A stretch of DNA of 64,000 nucleotides from Glandiceps talaboti (lineage: Eukaryota; Hemichordata; Enteropneusta; Spengelidae). The translations under genes were made by a program, and so were the position numbers. Of the stretch, positions 14,052 to 27,788 are shown piece after piece; the first letter of the stretch is position 1, and every line of letters starts with the position of its first letter. Below the pieces are notes generated by a model. It ran no database searches. It saw only the letters and a program-made list of their open reading frames with translations, and was not told the origin of the DNA. The DNA is taken from NCBI RefSeq assembly GCF_964340395.1, contig NC_135558.1, positions 2,090,501-2,154,500 on the forward strand. Direction: 5' to 3'.

Positions 14052-14647
14052 GTTCCCTAAATAGACTATTACCTGCAATGTAATACTGCCCCACAGGTCA
14101 GGCGATTTTTGCCAGACATACAGATACCACTGCCCACTGGAATTATTTCAAACACTGAATATCTGTTCTGAGCATTAAACAAAGTCACATTCTCTGGTTC
14201 TATCATTTGCCAAAGAACGCCAAAATAAGGAGCACAAGCTGATTTTGTGCATAAATTAACTAAATATAATTACAAACAAACAAACAAACAGCTGCCACGA
14301 ATAATATCATATGTAAATTTAAATTTGGAAAGTCACCATGTAATGGATATATTTCAAGTAATGACACGTGATACATTTTACAACTAAGACAACAAATATT
14401 TCTTTTATTAGTTTATTGTTACAAAGCTTCAAATATCTATACTACATCTGGGACTGGTTACCGATTCACTTTTTATTTTAAAATTTGGTGCAATTTCCAA
14501 ACTGTTTTTAAAAGTCACATTAAAGTTTCTAAAGTAAGGCCCAGCTCCAGTTCTGAGCAGCATGGTGTATGACTTAATTATAGTATCCCTTTTGTAAGCC
14601 ATAAAAGTAACTATTTTAGATGTTGCTTCAATATATTTATAGTCGAT

Positions 14648-15326
14648 ATTAAAGGGGCACAGTCTGTAATTATTTGGATCTTGGTGATTACTTTTGATGT
14701 ACATTGAAATGCATTATAATAACTACTGAAATACATTAAAGAGGCCATATGGATGAGGATTGGATATTTATTTTGGATTTTTAATTTATAAAACAATTTT
14801 ATCATGGCTTCCTACTTGACAAATCAATGTGAAACAACATATGCCAATTCTGTGTTTGTAACTGAATACATTGCAAAAGACTGATAAAATGTGTAAAATG
14901 TTTGTTATTGTACGTAAAATAATAAACTTTTTACTTACTAATTTTTTATTACCTTGCAATTCTACAAACACGGTCTTGGTATATGTTGTTTCATATTGAT
15001 TTTACAAGTAGGAAGCCATGATAAAAATGGTTTGTAAATTAAAAATCAAAAGTAAATACCCAATCCTCATCCACATATGGTCACTTTAAATAAAATCAGA
15101 ATTATAAACTGGTACATCTTCACATATGACACAAAAATAATATTTTACTATAATTTTTAGGGTGCCAATAAAATTAAATACACCAGCCCACAATTATACC
15201 AGTTTTTGCATAATGAATCTCCTGTCAATGCCTGTTTGTTTTAGTTTTTATCATGTATGTATATTTTGTAGACTGATTTTAGCCCAAATTTGGACCTCAG
15301 TTACAGACTGTACCACTTTAAAGTAA
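14648..15326. mobile_element. TTAA-flanked element with short terminal inverted repeats (outer, nested)
   Basis: TTAAAGGGGCACAGTCTGTA at about 14649 is matched in inverted orientation by TTACAGACTGTACCACTTTA ending at about 15321. Both ends abut TTAA, the target duplication typical of piggyBac-type elements. There is no transposase frame, so this would be a non-autonomous element (MITE). A second palindromic element lies inside it (14739-15098). Family assignment rests only on the TTAA flanks. Confidence 0.55.
14739..15098. mobile_element. Palindromic MITE with TTAA flanks (inner)
   Basis: The left arm (about 14739-14840, beginning near CCATATGGATGAGGATTGG) is repeated inverted at about 14983-15098 (CCAATCCTCATCCACATATG), giving arms of about 100 bp with moderate divergence. 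The termini adjoin TTAA on both sides (TTAAAGAGGCC and GGTCACTTTAA). A related one-armed copy lies at 19389-19600. No coding capacity; inferred to be a non-autonomous piggyBac-like element. Confidence 0.7.
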
Positions 15327-15350
15327 ACAACTGTCAAGTCTTATCAAATT

Positions 15351-18300
15351 CTACTTGTAGTCTGAATTATGACCATATTTCAGGACATGATGATATTTAT
15401 CAAAAACCCTAAAATAGTGTTTTCCTTCCCAGAATACTTTGCCACAAGTAGCACAACAATAAAATGTATCAATTCTATCCAGAACTCCATCCGGAATATT
15501 CTCTAGTTGTATTTCAGCTCCGTTTTCCAGAGTCCAATTTTCCGTGTTCAGAGTGGTCCCTGCTGTCACACTTTGCAATGGATTGTATGGTGGTGGTCTA
15601 GCTTGCTGGTCAGCCAATGAAATCTCATCATCGTCGTCATCATCATCATCATCATCATCATCCTCCCGCTCATCATCATTACCCTGGTTGCTAGACAACA
15701 TTGATCCGATGATTCCATATCTTACCTTGACTGGAATTATAACTGACACTTCTTCTACATCTTGGTTTGTTGTCTTAGTAACCACATCATCTTCAAGTGG
15801 TCCAGCAGCTTGGTCTGAGAAAGATTTTGTCTCATTCTCTGTATCCATGGAAACTGTACCCATATCCATACTAACATTAGCATGTGCATCCATGGTACCC
15901 TTATTTGTATCTGTATCCATGGTAACATTAGCCATATCCATGGTAACCTTATCTGAATCTCTATCCCCAGCCACAAGCAACTCTTGACCTTTGACTGTCT
16001 TACCTCTGACCTCTTCACCTTTGACCTGCCTAGAGTCTGTAGTATATGCCTTTTTGGTACCATCTATCATTTTAAGCTCCTTGTCGTCAAGTGTCGACAT
16101 TTCAGGTTCAAGTGCCCTCTTGTGGTGCACAGCTTGCTTCATTATAACAGCTGGTATGACGATATACTGATTGCCATTACATACCTGTATACAGTAATAA
16201 CAACAAAATACAGTTAGATTTGGACTCTACACACTCAGACTGACATTGTACATCTAAAGACACGGCCCCAAATAAAGCATCTTAGGTTTAACAGATATAC
16301 ATCGAATTCATTGTAAATTTGACCTTGAAGGTCAAATGTCAAGGTCATTAAAGGATGTTTGAAAGAAGACAGTGTCAGTGTTATGTTGAATGGTGAGAAC
16401 TTTAATATGATTCTCTTTACCCCTCAAACCCTATTCCCTGCCAAGTTGACTGGTCTTTTGTACGAAAACACCACAAATAAACCAAATTGACAGAGGAAGA
16501 AAGTGACACATACTATACTATGTATCATGTCTTGTGGCCATTTTTCTCAGCAAGGTGGAATTTTTTCTCTGCTACTTTTGAAAAATTCCACAGTACAAGT
16601 GCCCCCAAGCAAAGTCCCTGCCATCTACGATACTTCTGAAAGACAGTTTTCTGTGAATAGACAGGATAAATATATCCAATATGGCTGACGCTAGTTTGCT
16701 TTCATATCATGTCAATATTTTCAGATCCATTCATGATATATTTTCACTATAGCTATGTTCACACTCACAAATTTCTATCTGGCTTTGCCCATGCCCCAAA
16801 CAAACTTGAAATGTGTGTGTTGGGGCATGAAATATGGTCTGAAACAGTTTGTTGTTCACACTGCAGTGAAACATTAGTTATAGAACATGACAGACTGCAA
16901 GGTCTTTTTTCTGAGCAAGCTTTGTTTGCATTAACCATATCTCTCTCACAGGGACAAAAAGTAAGAATATGAATGCCCATAATTTGTGTAAATTTTCAGA
17001 TTTTTCAAAAAGTACATCAAAACTAGGATGTCAGAAATAAAGAAATAACCCATTTTTGATGAACTATCATTTATTTGCAGACATATAAACTTATTATGAA
17101 ACATTGGATTGTACAACAAATTATCTTTTCTTGATTTTTCCTCTGAATTCTATATCAAAATGCCAAATGGTCTTTATAAAAACTTTTATTTTTTAGCTGA
17201 TTTTACAAAATCATTATCTGGTTAGAATAAAAATTTCAGTTTCAAAAATAGTTACAAGGCACAGTCACAGGAAACGTTGGTCTTGGACAAAGGAGTACTT
17301 CTATTAAATCCTTATGGCTTCACTGATTAGATAGTGCTAACCAAAAACCAAGGGATTCAATTTTTGGGGTTTAACTTTATTTTGCAAACTTCTAGACTGT
17401 AAAAAAAAAAGTTGCCGGAAGCGTCCTTATCATATGGAAAGAGATTAGAAGAGCGCCCTCAACGACAGATATTTCAGTCTAAAAAACTGCCAGTTTTGAC
17501 ATTTTTCATAGAGTTTAATTAAAATGAAACCAAATTGTATGACCATACCTGACATCTACTGAAGATATCACTAGGGGTCACCTTGACATTGAAATTCTTC
17601 AAAACTTCCTTTACTTGGTCTCTAGCCCTGTTTCCTTTCACTTCATAACACATACCTTCAGCTACCTGGGACCGTAACTAAACAGACATACAAAAATAAG
17701 CTTTTACCACAATGTGAAGTGATGAGAAACAAACACACAAAAGTTGATAACAAACTACATTGTAATGGTTGAAGTGGCAAAGTCAAAATATGCATTATGA
17801 TACATAGCTGGTAGACATAATTCATTCTAATCAAACATACATGTAAAGTTGGCAAACTACTCTGATATTTATGGTATTGTCAGACAAACAGACAGACAGA
17901 CAGACACAGATACACCTATACACTGACATACATCACAATGAGACAGGCAGACGCATCAGTGACAGACAGACATACATACATATAGACAGAAAGATAGTCA
18001 TGCAGACAGACATTCACCCACACATGTACACACACATACACACGTACACACATACACACACACACCATACCCATCCCCACCTCACAAACAAGCCAACAAC
18101 ATTATTTATCTACAGTTTAGAACATTTTAATTCAATTGCTATTTTTGATCATGTCTACTCTGATTTGAACACTAAAGACTATACAATAATCTTACATATT
18201 GATATGGCATTCCACAGGTTAGTATTACTCTTCTCTCTCTTCTTGCAATCTGAAGTGAAAAAAATAAAGTATGTCCATTTTGGTTTCCACGATACTGTTT

Positions 18301-21300
18301 TGTAATTGCACCCCTATAGACTCTAGTCATTAGTTGCACGCCTATAGAGTACAGTCATTAGTTGTACCCCTATAGACTAGTCATTAGTTGCACCCCTATA
18401 GACTCTAGTCATTAGTTGCACCCCTATAGACTCTAGTCATTAGTTGCACCCCTATAGACTACAGTCATTAGTTGCACCCCTATAGACTATAGTCATTAGT
18501 TGCACCCCTATAGACTACAGTCATTAGTTGCACCCCTATAGACTATAGTCATTAGTTGCACCCCTATAGACTACAGTCATTAGTTGCACCCCTATAGACT
18601 AGTCACTAGTTGCACCCCTATAGACTCTAGTCATTAGTTGCACCCCTATAGACTACAGTCACTAGTTGCACCCCTATAGACTATAGTCACTAGTTGCACC
18701 CCTATAGACTAGTCACTAGTTGCACCCCTATAGACTCTAGTCATTAGTTGCACCCCTATAGACTCTAGTCATTAGTTGCACCCCTATAGACTACAGTCAC
18801 TAGTTGCACCCCTATAGACTCTAGTCATTAGTTGCACCCCTATAGACTCTAGTCATTAGTTGCAACCCTATAGACTCTAGTCATTAGTTGCAACCCTATA
18901 GACTACAGTCACTAGTTGCACCCCTATAGACTCTAGTCATTAGTTGCACCCTTATAGACTACAGTCACTAGTTGCACCCCTATAGACTCTAGTCATTAGT
19001 TGCACCCCTATAGACTCTAGTCATTAGTTGCACCCCTATAGATATACCAGTTAGAAATGGTCCGTATTTACCTCAGCTGCTTTGTCATGATCCTGTGAGT
19101 TGTCCAGTATTTTGACATCAACACCACATAATCTCAGTTGTTTACCTAGGCCTTGTAGCATAGTATCACAGACTACCGCCAAGTCACTTGGTGACATTTC
19201 TAGCCTACGTGACTCTGCACTCAGTGAAATGGGTCTCTGAAATAATAGCAAAAGAATGTAAAAATCAGAATTAAATTCCTTAGTTCTACCTTATGTGGGA
19301 TACCCATGAATTCTTGGCTATTCTACAGTTCTTGGGTATCTCAAATTGGCAACAAAATATACATGGTTTGAATGTTTATATCTTCATTTTAAAGTGACCA
19401 TATGGATGAGGATTGGGTATTTTTTTGGATTTTTAATTCATGAAACAATTCTATAATGGCTTCCTACTTGAAAAATCAATATGAAACAACACATAGACTA
19501 AGTCTTTGTTTGTAACTCATTACATTGCAAAAAGCTATAAAAAAAAGGTGTAAAAAATTTGTTATTGTATGTAGAATGACAAAATTTTTACACATTCATT
19601 AATCTTCTGCAATTTATTGAGTTTCCCTTGCAAAATATAATCTGTAACTTTTTGGTCTATGTCAATTCTATTTTACATTAGCATCACTGAAATGAGATTT
19701 TATTTATGAAATGTTGTACAAATCTTGGTGTAAAATAATCAAAACATGACAAATTTTTAAGAATTGTTCACTAATGATAAATAAATAATAATGAAAGATT
19801 TTTCTTTGTTTGACATCTCGGCCTTTCTCCAGAAAGACATCCATCACTAATTCAGTACCGACAATTCTTGAAGGGTAAGTTGTTGGTTTTTAGGGACAGA
19901 GAAAATAGTCTATTGAATAACACCACAGGAAGCTGTAGAATAATAGAGACCTGTTGTTTAGATGTTTGTTTTGTCTCTTCTCCAGTACCATCATTTTCTT
20001 GGTCCCCGTCTTTAGTCTTCTTAACTTTCTTTTCTCTCTTTGGCAGAGGTGGTTCCATATCTACTTGTATTCCCAATGCTTTAACTTTTGTCTTCAAGAT
20101 ATCATAGATTTCAACAAGACAATATGCATCTAAGGCTGTGGAAATCAAAGTAATGTAAGGTCAGAGGTCATAGATTTCAACAAGACAATATGTATCTAAG
20201 GCTGTGGAAATCAAAGTAATGTGAGGTCAGAGGTCATAGATTTCAACAAGACAATATGCATCTAAGGCTGTGGAAATCAAAGTAATGTGAGGTCAGAAGT
20301 CATAGATTTCAACAAGACAATATGCATCTAAGGCTGTGGAAATCAAGTAATGTGGGGTCAGAGGTCGTCAAATCAAAATAGTGTTCATCATAGTTGTAGA
20401 AATAGTGTTTCGAGAGGTCCAGTGAAAGACACGACAGTGTGTGTATGTTTTCTACCAAACTTTTACCATACAATAGTCTGTAAGATACAATGTGTCAGGG
20501 TGTGCTCATGCATTGACTGACCCCCTCTCTGGTGAAAGTGAAGACTGAAGTGGGCAATGTCTCTTACAGCCTAATCATCTAAAAGTCACATTTCTATTTA
20601 AATGTACACAAATCTTTATGAATACTTGCATTTCACCCTCTCTCTCTATCTAACACGGCTCTCCAACACTTTGGATAAAGACTGACAACATTTCAATATT
20701 TTTATTTGATAGTTTTAGTTACCTGCATAGATGAGTTGTGATCGTCTAAGTGGTCTTCTTTCCCAGTCAGATAATCTTTCTGTTTTATCTAGTGGTTTCC
20801 CCAAACACTGTCTCACTAATTCACTCAAACCTTTCTCTTTGACCTTGACTTTGACCTCAGCTTTACCTTCTTCTGTCACAACTATTTGACTTTTGGCATC
20901 TTCTTTGACACTTTGCATAACACTTGGAGCTTCTACATTTATCTGAAACAAAATATAACATAACTTAACATAAAATAACATAACATAACATAAAGTAACA
21001 TACCATAATGTAACATAATGTAGAGCAACATAATGCAACATAAAAACACAACATGACACAACACAACACAACACAACACAACCCAGCAAAGCACAACACA
21101 ACACAACACAACACAGCACAACACAACACATGTCATATCATATCTTAATACAACATAACCATGCCCATACATAACACGCAACACATAACATAACATAGCA
21201 AAACATCACATAACACTGTATCATATCATATCAAATTACAGCTAAAAATAGTCTCATAGCCTATGAGCTGATCAATGTCAAATTGTCCAAAAAACAATCA

Positions 21301-24300
21301 ATCACCAAAACATACATTAAGTAACAAAGTGTGTGCGTGTGAATTAAATAGTAAAGCCATGTGGCAAATTTTACCCTTCACTGTCCCTATGTAAGGGACA
21401 AGTTTATGTTATACTCATTTAATAAAATGGTTGTAAAATAGGTTCAAAATAGTAAGAAATACTTGCATACCACTAAAACTGATAGTACTAGTATACTTAC
21501 TTTTTCTACCAGAGTTGCTACATCTACTAGTCTTTGTAAATTTGTTCCTGCATCTTTGATTGCTGAGTAGGATTTGAATAACATATTTATGTCAGCATGA
21601 AAACCATACCCTAAAGTCAAACAAATAGAATGAAATATGTTATTGTAAAAATCCTCAACAGGTACGGCTTCTGTTCATTATTATACAGATATGCAAAGGA
21701 ACCTCATTCTGAATGCGTAACAGCGCCCTCAACATCAAAATCACTTTGAACATAAACAATGTGAGTAAGTTCTGGAGTAGACAATTGCCGGGCATTTTGC
21801 ATACAAACATATCAATGTGCATAAGGAGCAAGACTCATTGACCAAATATATGACGTCAGTAACCTTGTACATATACATGCAAATCAAAGTAAAAGTCAGT
21901 CACAATTATTATTGGTTGTTGTGATACATGATATATAGACGAGAACAAAACTGTGAGAAAATGAAATAATAGAAATAAGGCCAAGTTCAAATTAGCCATC
22001 TAGATATGTATGCTTGTGATGTGTACGAGGCTAGTGACATCATGTAGTCAGTATGTTCTTCTTGGTCCTAATATATATATCATGTATATAAAATGCTCAT
22101 CAAGTGTTCTGATCATAAACTCACCCCACCTTCAATATAAACAGTCATAAACATTGATAGCACCTTACATATAAACACATAAACAGTACATTCAACAAAA
22201 ATATGGTCAAAATAAGTGATTTTTCTATTTGCAGATATTTTGCATGCTGATTATTTTTTCCAAAAAAAAAAGAAGCGACAACAGATTGACTTACCTAATT
22301 TCAATATACTAGTTGTAGTAAAGAGTTTCATCATGAAATCTCTAAAAACTGTTTCTTCAACATTTTGTGACAACGAGATCATATCCAAGATATAGGCTTT
22401 CTTACTTGTAGCGAGTTGTAGTAAACTGACTCTGAAATGGAAGAGAAAACGAAAACTAATTTTTGAAGAAAAAAGACCTTACTGTACTTTATGTCCCGTA
22501 GTTAGTAAACTATGATACAACCAGTGACAGCAAAGCATTTACAAATAGAACTTGTTACAAACGTGAATAAATGAATTGGATTAATAACACTTAGCACAGC
22601 ATGTTGGAAGTACAGAGACTTTGATAAGAACTGTTTTATTGCTTCTTTATGTGTACATGAAATGCAAGGGGAACTTGAAATTCATTTATGAATATGAACT
22701 ATTATGTACTGTACTGAGGCCATACAACTGTTCTTATCACACCATAGTGTGCAATACAAGTCTCTGTACTTCCAAAATGCTGTGCCAAGTGTTATTAATC
22801 TAATTCATTTACTTAGTTTTCCTGTTTGTAACAGGTTCCACTTGTAAATGCTTGTCTGTCACTAGTTGTAGAACTGTGCTCTAAGGACTACATAATGAAG
22901 ATACTATTACATATAGATGTATCAGTAACTTACTTTGTTGGTTGATGAACTGGACCAAATGCTGGTTTCCATTCTGAATCCATACCAATAATGGTTCCAG
23001 GCTGATATAAAAAGAAATGATTTAACATAAACCAACAAATAATCATAATTTCCACCTATCGGTAATTCAAATTGTCACTTTCAATTATATTGTCTCTCAC
23101 ATTTATTTTATCTTGTTTAGGTATTTTTTTCATGAACTTTGAATCTGGGACAAAAATTACAACAGAAATACTATCAGGGGAATTATAGGGAAAATGATGT
23201 TCTGGTCCAAAGTTGTTTGGTTTTAGACATGTCTGCAAACTTTCCACAGTTTCAATGCAATACAGGGGAAATCTATGGACAAACAAATCCAAAATATGGG
23301 AATATTGATAATTTCAAACTTAACAATTCCTGAACAAGATTCTCTGTGTAGCTTTTATAATTTGTACTGTATATGAGGTTGTGCTAAACAGATCAACTTA
23401 TTATTTTATTATAGTTTTAGATGTGATGTTTCTTGGGTCTGTTTGAGTGTGGCTATTATTTACAGGTAGCCACTCCATATGATAGTTGTTATCGCCTTGG
23501 ACACCATCATACTTTCTTTACGTCAGTGTTTTGTTAAAGGCGGTAAGCGGGTAAAATCTACCTGAGTTCCCCAGTCATTTTACCAGGGTTCCCTACCAGT
23601 GTTTTGTTAAGGGTGGTAAGTAGGTAAAATCTACCTGAGTTCCCAAGTCATTTTACCAGGGTTCCCTACCAGTGTTTTGTTAAGGGTGGTAAGCGGGTAA
23701 AATCTACCTGAGTTCCCAAGTCATTTTACCAGGGTTCCCTACCAGTGTTTTGTTAAGGGTAGTAAGGGGGTAAAATCTACCTGAGTTCCCCAGTCATTTT
23801 ACCAGGGTTCCCTACCAGTGTTTTGTTAAGGGTGGTAAGCGGGTAAAATCTACCTGAGTTCCCCAGTCATTTTACCAGGGTTCCCTACCAGTGTTTTGTT
23901 AAGGTGGTAAGTGGGTAAAATCTACCTGAGTTCCCCAGTCATTTTACCAGGGTTCCCTACCAGTGTTTTGTTAAGGTGGTAAGCGGGTAAAATCTACCTG
24001 AGTTCCCAAGTCATTTTACCAGGGTTCCCTACCAGTGTTTTGTTAAGGGTGGTAAGCGGGTAAAATCTACCTGAGTTCCCCGGTCATTTTACCAGGGCTC
24101 CCTACCAGTGTTTTGTTAAGGGTGGTAAGTAGGTAAAATCTACCTGAGTTCCTCAGTCATTTTACCAGGGTTCCCTACCAGTGTTTTGTTAAGGGTGGTA
24201 AGGGGGTAAAATCTACCTGAGTTCCCCAGTCATTTTACCAGGGTTCCCTACCAGTGTTTTTGTTAAGGGTGGTAAGCGGGTAAAATCTATGTGAGTTCCT

Positions 24301-27300
24301 CAGTCATTTTACCAGGGTTCCCTACCAGTGTTTTGTTAAGGGTGGTAAGCGGGTAAAATCTACCTGAGTTCCCCAGTCATTTTACCAGGGTTCCCTACCA
24401 TTGTTTTGTTAAGGCTGGTAAGCGGGTAAAATCTACCTGAGTTCCCCTGTCATTTTACTGGGATTCCTGTTTTTGTTACCAGGGTTCCCCAACCTTAGTA
24501 AAAACAGTGTACTTACTTCAAACAGGGTTTTGGCACAGTCTTCTAGACTCTCTGTACTGTCAACTATATGTACATCTTCCTTTGGAAGATTCAGACAATG
24601 GTATTTTGTGCTATCTATCTCATCACTCCAGATGTCTGCTTCATCACCTCTCGTCATACTAAGGAAAGAAATGTCAAGTAAAATGTTGATACTGATATAA
24701 ATATGTATTTTGTAAAACTCAAATTATGAAGTTCTACATTCTACACTTTGAAGCTCCTAGAGTAAATAGCCTTCTTGGACATGCTACAACCACTAATGCC
24801 TTCTTGAGATGTGGAATAACAAAGTGCGCCCTCTGGTGTCATATTATACTGTGAAATTTTTACATGACATTTCTTTGTGCTATTTTCACTGTTTTTTTCT
24901 GCTAAAATAAAACACCACTTTTTACTTTTTCACAGTTGCTATGCATACCTTTCCAAATAAGATCCACACAAAACTTCCAATTTCCAATGAAAATAATGTC
25001 CTTTGAAAAATACTGTATTGTAAAATACTAGTATGTCATGTCTTTCAAGACATGTAGCAGAGGAATGGTGCCCCCTGGTGGTACAGTATTGTATGTATCT
25101 GTCCAAAAAGACATAGGATAGCAAACAGCGCCATCTAGTGACATGATATAGTTAGTTTATATACCTGTCTTCTGTTATGTTCTCCATAGCTCCAAGAACT
25201 GTGTAATGCATATGTTCCGTTGGTACATTGTATTTCTTGGCCCAATATGCTGCTGCATCGATATCATTGTAAGATACTAATTCATTAATTAACTGTTCCT
25301 GCAGCCAGGCATTGTCAGAGACAGCATTCTCCATTAACTCATTCCAACTCTCAGATACCATGGATTTCTAGAGTTGATCAAGAAAGAAGAGTAAAAACAA
25401 ATAACATCTTCACATCCATGCAGCAAAATTTTCATCCAGATTTCTATACTTCTTTGTATTAAAAGACATAAAATTAAAATATTCACAAACTCTAAGATTC
25501 AATAATATTATCAACAGTTAAAGAAGTCAAGCACTATTACCCAATTGTTCACAAATTTACTAAATTTTCAAACAAAAAAGTTAAACCTATTTATAGCTGT
25601 ACTGAAAGTGGACTGCCATGCTATGAAATATTCATGAATTAAAGGAATTTTGATTAACTATACAGGATTATGCTGTAGGGGATATTTAGTAATTCACTAG
25701 AATCTCAGACCACTGATGTTAACATACAGTACTGCTAATTTCTCACTAATTCTGTAGCTACTTTCAACCAGTAAGCGGTCATATTGTAGAGGACTGTTCC
25801 CCATAACTGACTGAAAACTAAGGGTAAATTTCATAAAATTGTATCATGTCACATGACAAATAAGCTTCATCACATGTCACTGACCACCTGTTGCTAGGTC
25901 ACATGACAATTCTACTCTGTCACATGTCACTAACCACTTGTCAGCAGATCATTATTTTTCCTGTAGAAGCATCCGAGATAAGATGTCAAACTATTGTCAC
26001 TCAAATCAACAGCAAGTCCAGTAGGATAGATTGTAATTATTTGATACTAAACTGTACTACATGAAATATGGGGGTAGTCATTGGCCAAGCATTTAGCTCA
26101 TATACTTCTTACCATTGTAGTCTGTGTTCGAACATGCTCAACACCAACTGGGTTTGGTTTCCCAGATAAGTGTGTAAGAAGAGTGATTCTCAGTTTGACC
26201 CTACCAAAACAACACAGGTTTTCCATATAAATGTACCCTGGTTACCCTGGTTACCTCCTGCTTCAAAACTAGGGCACGGCACAAATGGCAATCATTCTTG
26301 AATTTCCAAATTTGATTTGGATGAATAAAGTTTATATTATAAAATCACAACTCACAGTAAATAAATGACCCACCTCAATGTATTTCTTATAAAGCAGGAA
26401 TCTAATACCAGCCATACTTTTCATTCTTGTCATATTAGGACACAATGCTGGGTCAACTTTGAACAATTTAACCAGTCTACCAACGACCTTTGACATATGT
26501 CTAGCTTTTAATTTCTCTTTCCTTATTCCTGGCACTCCACACTCTCTGTGATGAAAAATAATTGGAAATGGGTATTTCTAAATTATATTTTCTCTGATAA
26601 CATTATGATATCTTTGACATACAATCACCAGAAGATGCAATACAAACTGCTATGTACTGATACAAACTTTCAAGTCACATTTCTCAACAGTTTGTACAGT
26701 TTTTAAAACAACTACCTAAGGTATATCATGTCTTCAACATCATTGCGATCGAAAAGTTACCTGTTTAAGAAGTCAATCTGTTTTTTTTGTCCAGAACAAT
26801 TCTTGAACTAAAAAAAATACAACACACTGCAGACAATGTCATAAATTGAGAGAAAGAAAGAAATCAAAGTTGAGAGGTCAACTTACTCTAAAATAGGTTC
26901 CATGTCAAACCCTTTATCACAGTAGCTGTCCAATAACGTAACCAAGGTAACTTGTAAATCTTTACATCCATGTAAATAACGTTCAACTAAATTTGACTTA
27001 TCTTGGTAAATTAACGGTAACACAATCTGTAATATAAAATGATATCAATATAGTTAGGTAAATCTACAAAGTAATACATTATCTACAAACAATATATAGA
27101 TAATTCAATTGATTGTCTTGACTATAAGACCCAAACCAGAGGTATCTACAAATATAAGTCTTTCAGAATATCAGGCTAAAGACAAAGTACAGTACAGTTC
27201 TAAATAAAAGTTGAAAGTATTAGCTATGCAAATGAAATAGACAGATAGTAATACACAAAGTCTATAGTGAAGGTGTTTTTATAATATAATCCCACACATT

Positions 27301-27479
27301 TGTACCAAGTTTGAATGTAAACCATCACCTGGCATGGGTGAAGGCTTTTTGTGGCCAACCAGATTGACACAAATATGGATGTAAATGTATGGAAGGGAAC
27401 TTAACTCAATGTAGGAATGAATGAATGAATGAATGTATGTATGTATGTATGTATGTATGTATGTATGTATGTATGTATG

Positions 27480-27513
<34 letters not shown>

Positions 27514-27657
27514 TGTATGTATGTATGTATGTATGTATGTATGTATGTATGTATGTATGTATGTATGTATGTATGTATGTATGTATGTATGTATGTATGT
27601 ATGTATGTATGTATGTATGTATGTATGTATGTATGTATGTATGTATGTATGTCTATG

Positions 27658-27688
<31 letters not shown>

Positions 27689-27757
27689 TTATGTATGTAT
27701 GTAATTATGTATGTATGTATGTATGTATGTATGTATGTATGTATGTATGTATGTATG

Positions 27758-27788
<31 letters not shown>

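Noticed and set aside
20715-21196. Cys/Val/Leu-rich minus-strand frames upstream of an EXD3 exon
   Set aside because: The repeat part is a pentanucleotide tract; only 20723-20942 is a real exon.
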